DNA from: an uncultured Oscillibacter sp.
GTDB lineage: Bacteria; Bacillota; Clostridia; Oscillospirales; Oscillospiraceae
NCBI RefSeq assembly: GCF_947654275.1
Contig: NZ_CANTJS010000022.1
Coordinates: 1-42,004 of the forward strand
Length of the DNA: 42,004 nt
Direction: 5' to 3'
Positions 1 through 7,471 of the stretch are shown piece after piece. Position numbers and translations under genes: made by a program. Position 1 is the first letter of the stretch. The number at the start of each line of letters is the position of its first letter. Below the pieces are notes generated by a model. It searched no databases. It saw only the letters and a list, made by a program, of their open reading frames with translations, and was not told where the DNA came from.

Positions 1-41
1 ACGCCTTCAACGAGGAGACCGGCGTCCTCAAGAATCTGTAA
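1..41 (+). CDS. 3' end of an upstream gene (partial)
   Basis: The frame starting at base 3 reads AFNEETGVLKNL and then stops with TAA at 39-41. Only twelve residues are inside the window, so the product cannot be named. It is called a gene end because the reading frame stops just before a perfect inverted repeat that looks like its terminator. Confidence 0.55.
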   Translation, partial: AFNEETGVLKNL

Positions 42-60
42 GCCGGAGCAAAACCCATGA

Positions 61-96
61 GGAAACAGGCGGGGCCCTGCGGCCCCGCCTGTTTCC
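61..96 (+). terminator. Perfect 16-bp stem-loop after the upstream gene
   Basis: GGAAACAGGCGGGGCC (61-76), a CTGC loop, then its exact complement at 81-96. There is no U-tract, so it may be a weak or bidirectional terminator, or mainly an mRNA 3' end protector. Confidence 0.6.
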
Positions 97-133
97 CTGC
101 CGGAGGGTCCGGAGGTCCGCCGCCGGAATTTTG

Positions 134-163
134 TTGACAACCAGGGGTCAGAGCACCTATGAT
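134..163 (+). promoter_or_regulatory. Sigma-A type promoter for the amidohydrolase pair
   Basis: TTGACA at 134-139 and TATGAT at 158-163, with an 18-bp spacer. The start point would fall on the first bases of the repeat element at 165, so the whole element would be in the roughly 240-nt leader of the gene at 405. Confidence 0.6.
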
Positions 164-164
164 G

Positions 165-355
165 TATAGTCAGCGCAGTTGAAAATCGGCATCTACCGAT
201 TTTCAAACAGCGGCGGAGCCGCTGACGGGCTAGGTAAAAAGCCTCTGTGCTGACTATGAAGTCCACCGCAAGGCCGTTTTACGGCCTGTGCGGCGAATCA
301 TCGCCGCACTTGTTGAAAAGAAGCGGATGCTTCTTTTCAACTGCGGTGACTATAG
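165..355 (+). repeat. Double multi-hairpin repeat element, copy 1
   Basis: A 191-bp element whose ends are TATAGTCAGCGCAG and the inverted TATAGTCACCGCAG, continuing into a shared GTTGAAAA. The left half (165-257) is closed by ATAGTCAGCGCA (166-177) pairing with TGTGCTGACTAT (246-257) around hairpins at about 178-207 and 208-222. The right half is closed by GTCcACCGCA (261-270) pairing with TGCGGTGAC (342-350), with one bulged C, around three hairpins (about 271-287, 288-309, 311-340). Related copies lie at 21825-22013 and 28322-28506. The apparent start codon at 288 used by a longer version of the next gene lies inside this element and is not real. Confidence 0.85.
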
Positions 356-404
356 AAAAACCGGGCTGCGGCGCTCCGCTCCCGGGAAAAAGGGGGAAAG
401 ACCC

Positions 405-1142
405 GTGAAAACGGATATCCATGTCCATCTGATACCTCCGGAACTTGCGTCCGGGGCGGACGCGCCGGCCCTGGGGCCGGAGGCCCTGGAGGCCCGCTGC
501 CGGTCCGGCGGAGCGGAGCGGGCGGTGATTCAGGGCTGGCCCTTCCGGAGTCTGGAGGACTGCCGGGTCCAGAATCAGGCCATATTGCAGGCCCTCCGTA
601 CCCGCCCGGACTTTTTCAGGGGCTTCTGCACAGCGGCTCCCGGGGCGGGAGCGGCGGCGCTGGAGGAGGCCGCCGCCTGTCTGGACGCCGGCTGCTCCGG
701 CGTCGGTGAGCTGGACCCGGTCCGACAGGGCTTTTCCCTGGAGGACCCGGTTTTCCTGGACCTCTGCGCCCTGTGTGAGGAACGGGGCCGGGTTTTGTGC
801 CTGCATCTGGACATGACCGTGGGCCGGGAAGGCGGCGGGAGGGCGGTTCTGCCGGCGGACTGTCTCCGGCTGATTGAGGCCCGTCCGAATCTGCGGCTGC
901 TGCTGCCCCACTGCGGCGGCGGACTGCCCTTCTATGCCCTGATGCCGGAGGTGGCCCGGAAGCTGAAAAACGTCTGGTTTGACGCCGCGCCGGAGGCCTG
1001 CGTCCTGCCGCCCCGGGCGGCGGACTGCGTGCGGCTGTGCCTGGGTGCGGACCGGCTGCTGTTCGGCTCGCACCTGCCGGGGCCCGTCTTTGACGCCGGT
1101 CCCTGCTGGGATCTGCCGGAGGAATGGGAGGGGATGTTATGA
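405..1142 (+). CDS. Amidohydrolase-2 family protein, divergent paralogue lacking the metal-site Asp
   Basis: A 245-residue TIM-barrel metal-dependent hydrolase of the amidohydrolase-2 (PF04909) type. GTG at 405 is chosen because AGGGGGAAAG lies just upstream and the HxH motif DIHVH follows at once; the longer frame from 288 would translate the repeat element. LCLHLDM and LPHCGGGLPFY match metal-site histidine positions of the next gene. The segment aligned with FGTDFP in that gene reads FGSHLP here, so the normally catalytic, metal-binding Asp is missing. It is also about 60 residues shorter. Its stop overlaps the next start (ATGA), so the two are translationally coupled. Family known; substrate unknown; it may be inactive or a partner subunit. 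Confidence 0.8.
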   Translation: MKTDIHVHLIPPELASGADAPALGPEALEARCRSGGAERAVIQGWPFRSLEDCRVQNQAILQALRTRPDFFRGFCTAAPGAGAAALEEAAACLDAGCSGVGELDPVRQGFSLEDPVFLDLCALCEERGRVLCLHLDMTVGREGGGRAVLPADCLRLIEARPNLRLLLPHCGGGLPFYALMPEVARKLKNVWFDAAPEACVLPPRAADCVRLCLGADRLLFGSHLPGPVFDAGPCWDLPEEWEGML

Positions 1143-2053
1143 ACCGGGGATGGATTGTCGATTGCCATACCCACATGTTCCCCACGGACATTCCCGCCCG
1201 TTGGGATTGGTACGCCGCCCGGGACAGCTGCTTTGCGGAGCTGACCCGGGAGACGCCCCAAAGCCGGGTCCGGGAGGCCTGGGCCACGCCGGAGGAGGCC
1301 CTTCGGGCCGCCGACCGGGCGGGGGTGGAGCTCATCGTCATGCAGGGCTGGTACTGGCGGGACATGGACCTCTGCCGCCGCCACAACGACTATATGGAGG
1401 GCGTGGTCCGGGCCTACCCCGGCCGCTTTGCCGCCTATGCCAGCATCAACCCCGTCTTCGGGGAGGCGGCGGTGCGGGAGGTGGAGCGCTGCCGGGACAT
1501 GGGCTTTTCCGGCGTGGGGGAGCTGGGCCCCGGCGGGAACGGCTATTCCCTGAACCACCCCGGCCTGCTGGCGGTGCTGGAGACGGCGGAGCGGCTCTGT
1601 CTGCCGGTCTGCTTCCACGTGGGCGAGCCGGTGGGGCACGTGTACCCCGGGAAGGACCGGACCCCCATTGAGGGGTTTTATGACATCGCCAGGCGCTTTC
1701 CGGACCTCCGGCTGATTCTGGCCCACATGGGAGGCGGACTGCCCTTCTATGAGCTGCTGCCCCATGTGCGGCAGGCCTTCCGGAACGTGTGGTATGACCT
1801 GGCGGCCAACCCGCTGCTGTATGACATCCGGGCCGTGACGGCGGCGGTGCGTCTGGCAGGGCCGGAACGGGTGCTGTTCGGCACGGACTTCCCCCTGACC
1901 GTCTACCCCCGGCAGTGCCAGGGGCAGGATTTCTCCCTGTTTATCCAGGATATAGAGGAGCACGCCGGCCTGACGGAGGCGGAATGGGAACTGGTGATGG
2001 GGGCGAATATGCGCCGCCTGCTGGAATTTGCCGAAAGGGGACGGAACCGCTGA
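1139..2053 (+). CDS. Amidohydrolase-2 family metal-dependent hydrolase
   Basis: A 304-residue TIM-barrel hydrolase. ATG at 1139 is used, giving MNRGWIVDCHTHMF with GGAGGGG in front; a more upstream ATG at 1124 is poorly placed. All expected ligands are visible: HxH in DCHTHM near the N-terminus, His in CFHVGEP, His in LAHMGGG, and Asp in FGTDFP. Proteins of this family hydrolyse or decarboxylate small cyclic or aromatic acids and lactones. The sequence does not show which substrate applies. It shares long segments with the preceding gene (GVGEL, GGGLPFY), so the pair probably arose by tandem duplication. Confidence 0.88.
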   Translation: MNRGWIVDCHTHMFPTDIPARWDWYAARDSCFAELTRETPQSRVREAWATPEEALRAADRAGVELIVMQGWYWRDMDLCRRHNDYMEGVVRAYPGRFAAYASINPVFGEAAVREVERCRDMGFSGVGELGPGGNGYSLNHPGLLAVLETAERLCLPVCFHVGEPVGHVYPGKDRTPIEGFYDIARRFPDLRLILAHMGGGLPFYELLPHVRQAFRNVWYDLAANPLLYDIRAVTAAVRLAGPERVLFGTDFPLTVYPRQCQGQDFSLFIQDIEEHAGLTEAEWELVMGANMRRLLEFAERGRNR

Positions 2054-2129
2054 GCCGGACGGAGGGAACGGACACGCCCGCTGAACGCAGTTTCATGGAC
2101 GGCAGGAAAGGGCGGCTGTGACAGATGAA

Positions 2130-2155
2130 AAGGAACCCCTGCACAGGGGTTCCTT
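2130..2155. terminator. Bidirectional terminator between amidohydrolases and galT
   Basis: AAGGAACCCCT (2130-2140), loop GCAC, AGGGGTTCCTT (2145-2155). On the minus strand TTTTCAT follows, so it probably ends the galK-galT transcript and, less well, the plus-strand operon. Confidence 0.75.
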
Positions 2156-2178
2156 CTCGCTGTTTGGGATTATTGGGA

Positions 2179-3678
2179 TTAAATGCTGCCCAGGAAGCGC
2201 AAGAAGGCCGCTTTGCCCTCCTCTGTCCGCTTGTAGACGCCGGCGTGCTCCAGCACCTGGGCAAACACCAGGCCGGTTTCCTTCTGAACAATCTCCAGGG
2301 CGTTTTCCGCCGTGATTTGGTACTTCGGGGCGAAGGCTTCCGCCCAGTCGGCGTGCTTGGCGGTGAGCTCGCTGGCCCGAAGGTCCGCGCCGGAGACCAG
2401 ACCCTCCGCCACCGCCGCCAGCTCCTCCTTCAGCCGGGCGGGGAGAACGGCCAGTCCCATGACCTCGATCAGGCCGATGTTCTCCTTCTTGATGTGGTGG
2501 AGCTCATCGTGGGGATGGTACAGGCCCAGGGGGTACTGCTCCGTGGTCAGGTTGTTCCGCAGCACCAGGTCCAGCTCGTACTGCGCTCCCCGCCGCCGGG
2601 CGATGGGGGTGATGGTGTTGTGGGGCTCGCCGTCCGTCTCGGCATAGATGGTGGCCGCCTCATCGGTATAGGCCCGCCAGGCGGTGAGTATCCTGTCCGC
2701 CAGGTCAATGAGCCGGTCCGGGTTCTCGGAGGAAATCCGGACCACGGACATGGGCCATTTGACGATGCCCGCCGTCACGTCCTCGAAGCCGGGGAAGGAG
2801 ACCGCTGTTTCCACCGGGGCCTTTTCCATGGCGAAGGTATAGTGTCCCCCCTGGAAATGGTCATGGGCCAGGATGGAGCCGCCCACGATGGGCAGGTCGG
2901 CGTTGGAGCCCACGAAGTAGTGGGGGAACTGCCGGACAAAGTCCAGGAGCTTGCCGAAGCAGGCCCGGTCGATTTTCATGGGGGTGTGGACGCTGTTCAG
3001 GCAGATGCAGTGCTCATTGTAGTACACATAGGGGGAGTACTGGAGGAACCAGGGGGAGCCGTTGATAGTGATGGGGACAATCCGGTGGTTTTGCCGGGCG
3101 GGGTGGTTCACCCGGCCGGCGTAGCCCTCGTTCTCGGCGCAGAGCTGGCACCGGGGATAAGCGGAGGCCGGCAGGTGCTTGGCCGCGGCAATGGCCTTGG
3201 GGTCCTTCTCCGGCTTGGAGAGGTTGATGGTGATATCCAGATCGCCATACTCGGTGGGGGCCTTCCACTGCACGTCCCTGGCGATGCGGTCCCGGCGGAT
3301 GTAATTGGTGTCCTGGCTGAAGGCATAGAACCAGTCGGTGGCCTTCTTCGGCTCTATCTCATAGTAGAGCCGGAACATCTCCCGCACGTCATAAGGCCGG
3401 GGTGTCAGCCGGCCCATGAGCTCGGTGTCGAACAGGTCCCGGTAGACCACGGAGTTCTCCGCCAGCACGCCCCGTGTGTAGGCGTCATCCAGCAGCTCTT
3501 CCAGAATGGGGGCCAGCTCGATGTCCCCTGTCTCCCAGTCCTTCTCCGCCGGTTCTGTATAACTGTCCAGTTTTAATACGTCCAGTATGGTGTTGATGGC
3601 CCATGTGTAATCGCATTCCTCAATCAGCCCGGAGCGGAAGGCGTAGCCTGCCAGCCTGGAAATCGCTTCGTTAACCAT
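2179..3678 (-). CDS. galT: UDP-glucose--hexose-1-phosphate uridylyltransferase, class II
   Basis: A 499-residue Leloir pathway enzyme that exchanges the UMP group between UDP-glucose and galactose-1-phosphate. The length and the VGGSILAHDHFQGG stretch near residues 265-275 are typical of the Firmicutes class II GalT, in which HDHFQGG replaces the HPHGQ-type site of class I. A CQLC pair lies near residue 175. ATG at 3678 is preceded by a good ribosome site (AGGAGG-like). It lies 33 bp after galK in the same direction, so the two form one operon. No galE is in the window. Full length and intact. Confidence 0.96.
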   Translation of the reverse strand: MVNEAISRLAGYAFRSGLIEECDYTWAINTILDVLKLDSYTEPAEKDWETGDIELAPILEELLDDAYTRGVLAENSVVYRDLFDTELMGRLTPRPYDVREMFRLYYEIEPKKATDWFYAFSQDTNYIRRDRIARDVQWKAPTEYGDLDITINLSKPEKDPKAIAAAKHLPASAYPRCQLCAENEGYAGRVNHPARQNHRIVPITINGSPWFLQYSPYVYYNEHCICLNSVHTPMKIDRACFGKLLDFVRQFPHYFVGSNADLPIVGGSILAHDHFQGGHYTFAMEKAPVETAVSFPGFEDVTAGIVKWPMSVVRISSENPDRLIDLADRILTAWRAYTDEAATIYAETDGEPHNTITPIARRRGAQYELDLVLRNNLTTEQYPLGLYHPHDELHHIKKENIGLIEVMGLAVLPARLKEELAAVAEGLVSGADLRASELTAKHADWAEAFAPKYQITAENALEIVQKETGLVFAQVLEHAGVYKRTEEGKAAFLRFLGSI

Positions 3679-3711
3679 GAGCGTCCTCCTTGTATGCGGT
3701 TTTTTCTTGAT

Positions 3712-5007
3712 TTAAGAGGCGACGACCCAGCCGCCCTGAGGCCGGATGCGCAGCACGTGGCATTTGCCCTGGCCCAGTACCGCTTCCATGCCGGCCTTGA
3801 AGGCCTCCAGCTGCTCCGTGGGCACAAAGGCCTGAATGGTTCCGGCGAAGCCGCCGCCGTGGACCCGGAGCGCGCCGCTGCCCCCCAGCAGCTCCCGGCC
3901 CAGGGCCAGGGCCAGAGGAATGGCCTGCTGTTTGGGGTTGGCGGGGGACCAGGCGTTTTGCAGGTGCAGTGAGGAGGAGAGGCCCGAGGCGTTTACCAGG
4001 GCCAGGAAGGCGGCGAAGTCGCCCCGCTTCAGGGCCTCCGCCTCCTGAACGGCCCGGCGGTCGTCGTCATAATAGTGGAGGGCCCGGAGAACCGCCCGGT
4101 CGCCGCAGACCTGACGCAGGTGGGGAATGGCGGCCCGGAATTCCTCCTCCGGCACCTCCCGGAGAACCTCCTTGTCAAAGCAGGCCGCCACGCCGCCCAT
4201 CTCGGTGGTGATGTCGGCATAGTCCCCGGTGAGATCGGCGTGGCAGGAGCCGGTGTCGATGATGCACAGGGCGTGGCCGGATTGGGCAAAATCGTAGTCC
4301 GCCTGAACCACCACCGGGTTGGCGGGGTCCTGGAAGTCAATGGCAACCGCGCCGCCGATGGAGGCGCCCATCTGGTCCATCAATCCGCAGGGCTTGCCGA
4401 AATAGACGTTTTCGGCGTACTGGCCCACCTTGGCCAGCTCAATGGCGTCCAGAGCGCCGCCGCAGAAGAAGTGATTCAGGATGTTGCCCACCAGAATTTC
4501 ATAGGCGGCGGAGGAGCTGAGGCCGGAGCCGGACAGGACGCTGGAGGTGATGCAGGCGTCAAACCCGGCAATGGGATAGCCCTTCTGAACCAGCTTGGCC
4601 GCTACGCCCCGGACCAGGGCGGCGGAGCTGTTGGCCTCCTCGGGCCGCAGGGCCAGGCCGTCCAGGTCCACCTCCAGAAAGGGATAGCCCTCGGACTGGA
4701 TGCGGATGCGGCGGCTGCCGTTGGGGGCGGCGCAGGCCAGCATGTCCATGTCCACGCTGGCGCAGAGGACATGGCCCCGCTGATGGTCCGTGTGGTTGCC
4801 GCCGATCTCCGTGCGGCCGGGGCCGCTGAACAGGCCGGCGGGACTCTGAGACGGGGGGGCAAAGGTCTTCAGCAGCGAGTTTGTTACCCGAAGAGCTCTG
4901 GTCCGGGCCTGGTCCAGCCCGGCGCCGTCCGGCGCGTAGACCAGGGCCAGCCGCTGGTCCAGGGAACCGTCCTCAAGGGCTTGAAGCAGCTGGGTGCAGG
5001 AATACAT
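3712..5007 (-). CDS. galK: Galactokinase
   Basis: A 431-residue GHMP-family kinase that makes galactose-1-phosphate for GalT. Visible motifs in order: GRTEIGGNHTDHQ (residues 64-76, the galactokinase signature in the form usual for Clostridia), the ATP-binding LSGSGLSSSAA (158-168), and the C-terminal GGGFAGT near 383-389. GGAGG lies 9 bases before ATG 5007. It is the first gene of the galK-galT operon, and a clear promoter lies 36-64 bases upstream. Intact. Confidence 0.96.
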   Translation of the reverse strand: MYSCTQLLQALEDGSLDQRLALVYAPDGAGLDQARTRALRVTNSLLKTFAPPSQSPAGLFSGPGRTEIGGNHTDHQRGHVLCASVDMDMLACAAPNGSRRIRIQSEGYPFLEVDLDGLALRPEEANSSAALVRGVAAKLVQKGYPIAGFDACITSSVLSGSGLSSSAAYEILVGNILNHFFCGGALDAIELAKVGQYAENVYFGKPCGLMDQMGASIGGAVAIDFQDPANPVVVQADYDFAQSGHALCIIDTGSCHADLTGDYADITTEMGGVAACFDKEVLREVPEEEFRAAIPHLRQVCGDRAVLRALHYYDDDRRAVQEAEALKRGDFAAFLALVNASGLSSSLHLQNAWSPANPKQQAIPLALALGRELLGGSGALRVHGGGFAGTIQAFVPTEQLEAFKAGMEAVLGQGKCHVLRIRPQGGWVVAS

Positions 5008-5042
5008 GGGGCACCGCCTCCTTATGTGATTTTCATGGGTTC

Positions 5043-5071
5043 AGCATAGCATAACCGGCAAAAAAAGGCAA
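5043..5071 (-). promoter_or_regulatory. Promoter of galK-galT
   Basis: Read on the minus strand: TTGCCT (5071-5066), 17-bp spacer, TATGCT (5048-5043). An overlapping second TATGCT at 5053-5048 is one alternative -10 box. Confidence 0.65.
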
Positions 5072-5082
5072 GGGGAAAAGGT

Positions 5083-5119
5083 TGTCCGGACAGGTGAAAC
5101 CGTTGTCTGATGCGGACAA
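5083..5119. promoter_or_regulatory. Candidate operator pair upstream of galK
   Basis: A perfect palindrome TGTCCGGACA (5083-5092) and a second TTGTC...GACAA inverted repeat (about 5103-5119) lie just upstream of the galK -35 box. They share the TTGTC and GGACA half sites, which suggests one transcription factor binding twice. The factor is not identified. Confidence 0.4.
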
Positions 5120-5121
5120 AA

Positions 5122-5143
5122 GGGGAGCGCTTCCGCGCTCCCC
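5122..5143 (-). terminator. Intrinsic terminator of the DUF4358 lipoprotein gene
   Basis: GGGGAGCGC, loop, GCGCTCCCC; on the minus strand TTTTGTC follows directly. It separates the lipoprotein gene from the galK promoter. Confidence 0.8.
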
Positions 5144-5177
5144 CGGAGGGTGTTCGCTTCATTGGGACCGGCCGGGC

Positions 5178-5702
5178 TCAGGCAAAGAGAGCGTTGAACT
5201 GCTCCGCCACGTCGTCCGCGTTTTCCCAGACCGCCAGCATGACACAGCTGCCGTTGGAGACGATGCGGGCGTTCTGCTTCCAGTTCTCAATGGTTTCGGG
5301 ATACCAGGCCCCGCCGGGGTTTGCGTCGTCTCCCACCTGATAGTCGATGCGGGCCTGGAAAATGGCCTCCACAGCCGGCACGTCCTCGGCGTTGGCCACC
5401 TCCACCAGGGCCAGCTCCGCCGCCACGGAGGTGATGGCGGCTGTGGCCACGATGCGCTGGCTGGTCTCAATCTCGGAGAGGCCGGGATAGAGGGCGTCCA
5501 TCAGCTCCGCTTCCTCCAGAGGCATCAGAGCGGGGGCGTTCTCGTTCTGGGTCAGGGTCTCGTAAAAGGCGGTGAGGTCCACGGGCTCGGAGCTGCCGGA
5601 GGCGTCTCCCTGCTTGCCGCCGCAGGCGGCCAGGGACAGGATCAGGGCCAGCGCCAGAGCCAGCGCGGCCAGGGGCTTGAGGGTGAAGAAATGTCTGTTC
5701 AT
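5178..5702 (-). CDS. DUF4358 domain lipoprotein
   Basis: A 174-residue secreted lipoprotein. ATG 5702 is chosen: AAGGAG lies upstream and the product begins with a signal peptide ending in the lipobox LAAC (Cys27). The mature part has the DUF4358 pattern: a helix-rich region (MDALYPGLSEIETSQ), a stretch on helping residues near VEVANAEDVPAVEAIFQARID, and a C-terminal strand NGSCVMLAVWENADDVAEQF. The function of DUF4358 is not known; such proteins are common single-copy lipoproteins in Clostridia. It stands alone between two terminator or intergenic regions. Confidence 0.8.
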   Translation of the reverse strand: MNRHFFTLKPLAALALALALILSLAACGGKQGDASGSSEPVDLTAFYETLTQNENAPALMPLEEAELMDALYPGLSEIETSQRIVATAAITSVAAELALVEVANAEDVPAVEAIFQARIDYQVGDDANPGGAWYPETIENWKQNARIVSNGSCVMLAVWENADDVAEQFNALFA

Positions 5703-6084
5703 GTGTGTTCTCCTTGTTTTCAGATTTTTTAGATTTTTTAGATAATCTTGTGATTCGCCGCTGAACGGTGAGGCCATGCAAACCCGCCGCTTTGCGCCGG
5801 AGGCGGCACGCCCCATGTTCATGGGAAATTCGCATGACAGTATGACGCAGACAGGCGCGAAAAGGTTCCCGCCCCGCCAAAAATTTTTTGACAGGCGGGA
5901 ACGCTCCCGCAAAATCAGAACCTGTATTCATAGCCGCAGGGCGCCGGATGGGCGAGGATCTTTCTCGTCAGACAAGGAACTCTTTTGCGCCCGCAGCAAT
6001 CCTGACGGATAGCAAGGGAAATCGACGCGGTATGGTGGGAAAAAGACCGGCCGGACGGCGTGGGGCGGCTGTGAACAAAGGTTC
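5703..6084. other. Intergenic region with hairpins, no gene seen
   Basis: No convincing coding frame was seen. It holds an AT-rich run upstream of the lipoprotein gene with three 9-bp repeats of AAAAAATCT type (about 5722-5746), a palindromic CCCATG...CATGGG (about 5811-5824), and an inverted repeat GTTCCCGCC...GGCGGGAAC (about 5867-5903), which may mark the 3' end of the ATP-grasp transcript. Confidence 0.5.
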
Positions 6085-7284
6085 TCAGTCCCCGTCCTCC
6101 AGCTGGAAGGCGTCGCGGACGAAGGCGTCCACCTCCTCCAGCGTGTCAAAGCAGGCGATAGCCACCTGGTTGCCCATGGTGCCCGCCAGGGCGTCGGGCA
6201 TCCGGGTGAAGAGACGGGCGTGGCTGCCGCAGCGCTCCTTCAGCTGGGGCATGGTGAGAACGTAGCGGTTGGCGTCCTTCCGGCCGGCATAGACACAGTA
6301 GCTGTGGGGGCCGCCGTAGCTGTGGCGCAGTTCGTCAAAGGCCACCATATCCGCCCAGATCTGATAGACGTCGGCGCTCTGGCCGAAGTTCAGCATGTCC
6401 GGCGTGAAGCCGCCGGCGGGGCGCATGTTGACCTCCAGGGCCACGATGTCCCCCACGCTGCCCAGGCCCGGCTTGTCCGCCGTCAGGCGGAAGAACTCCA
6501 GGTGGAAGAACCGGCTGAAGGCGCCGAAGGCCGCCAGGGTGGCCCGACCCGCCGCCTCCACGTCGGCGGGGACCTCCTTGTCCACATAGTAATAAGTAGG
6601 CACGCCCTCGTTCACCATGTCCATGATGGAGTTCCGGGTGATGTGGCTGGCGGCGAAAAGGACCTCGCCCTTGGAATTGCAGATGCCGTCGTAGGTGGTG
6701 ACGGAGCCGGAGACATACTCCTCCATGAGATACAGGGCGTCGGGCTTGTCCCGGAAGAACCGGGCCATGTCCCCGTCGTTTTTGATTTTATAGGTGGCGA
6801 TGGCCCCCACGCCGTTGTCCGGCTTGGCTACAATGGGATAGCCCACTTCCCGGGCGAAGGCCAGGCCCGCCTCCAGGTCAGTGACGGGGCAGTGCCGGGC
6901 GCAGGGCAGGCCGGCCTCCCGGTAAAAGGCCTTCATGGCCAGCTTGCTTTTGAACTTTTCTATCTGGTCGGTTTTCAGGCCGGTGGTGATGTTGAAGTCC
7001 GTCCGCAGACGGGCGTCCAGCTCCAGCCAGTATTCGTTATTGCTCTCCACCCAGTCGATTTTGCCGTACTGGCCGGTGAAATAGCCCAGGGCCCGGAGCA
7101 CCTGGTCATAATCCTCCAGGCTGTCCACCCGGTAATACTCGCTGAGGGCCTTTTTCAGGTCCGGGTGCAGGCCGTCATAGGGGGCGTCTCCCACGCCCAG
7201 GACGTTGACGCCGTTTTCCCGCAGGCGGATGCAGAACCAGCGGAAGGCTTCCGGGAAGTTGGGGGAGATAAAGACGAAATTCAT
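6085..7284 (-). CDS. ATP-grasp domain protein
   Basis: A 399-residue cytoplasmic protein. ATG 7284 (MNFVFISPNFP) has AAAGGAGG upstream; the longer frame to 7326 has no such site. The N-terminal part is a pre-ATP-grasp fold. The ATP-grasp core follows: the KFKSKLAMKAFYREAGLP entry helix, YPIVAKPDNGVGA with the ATP-binding Lys, LYLMEEYVSG, and a metal-binding end VALEVNMRPAGGFTPDM (Glu and Asn of the E-x-N motif). ATP-grasp enzymes ligate a carboxylate to an amine or thiol through an acyl phosphate. It resembles carbamoyl-phosphate-synthase-like proteins of unknown substrate. A strong promoter lies upstream; it is monocistronic. Confidence 0.85.
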   Translation of the reverse strand: MNFVFISPNFPEAFRWFCIRLRENGVNVLGVGDAPYDGLHPDLKKALSEYYRVDSLEDYDQVLRALGYFTGQYGKIDWVESNNEYWLELDARLRTDFNITTGLKTDQIEKFKSKLAMKAFYREAGLPCARHCPVTDLEAGLAFAREVGYPIVAKPDNGVGAIATYKIKNDGDMARFFRDKPDALYLMEEYVSGSVTTYDGICNSKGEVLFAASHITRNSIMDMVNEGVPTYYYVDKEVPADVEAAGRATLAAFGAFSRFFHLEFFRLTADKPGLGSVGDIVALEVNMRPAGGFTPDMLNFGQSADVYQIWADMVAFDELRHSYGGPHSYCVYAGRKDANRYVLTMPQLKERCGSHARLFTRMPDALAGTMGNQVAIACFDTLEEVDAFVRDAFQLEDGD

Positions 7285-7352
7285 GGGGTTTCCTCCTTTG
7301 TTGGTGGGGCCGCGCTTGAGCGCCATGGTTATTTAACGCTTTATAGCAATGA

Positions 7353-7381
7353 ATTATAGACCACCCGGGGAAAAATTGCAA
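7353..7381 (-). promoter_or_regulatory. Strong sigma-A promoter of the ATP-grasp gene
   Basis: Minus strand TTGCAA (7381-7376), 17-bp spacer, perfect TATAAT (7358-7353). Confidence 0.8.
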
Positions 7382-7427
7382 GAGGGCGGGGGCGTTTTCT
7401 TTACTCCCGACTCCCGCCGCGCAAAGA

Positions 7428-7457
7428 GGCCCCGGAGGTCCGCGGACCTCCGGGGCC
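7428..7457 (-). terminator. Terminator after the permease/PEBP pair
   Basis: A 30-base perfect palindrome, GGCCCCGGAGGTCCG and its complement, just downstream of the PEBP stop; TCTTTG follows on the minus strand. Confidence 0.75.
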
Positions 7458-7471
7458 TGGGCCGGAAACGG

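Noticed and set aside
288..404. N-terminal extension of the first amidohydrolase from ATG 288
   Set aside because: It translates the right half of the repeat element; GTG 405 has a ribosome site and is followed by the HxH motif.
5878..5960. A fourth repeat copy around the ATTCATAGC sequence at about 5928
   Set aside because: Only the short central motif resembles the family; no inverted TATAG ends or closing stems were found.
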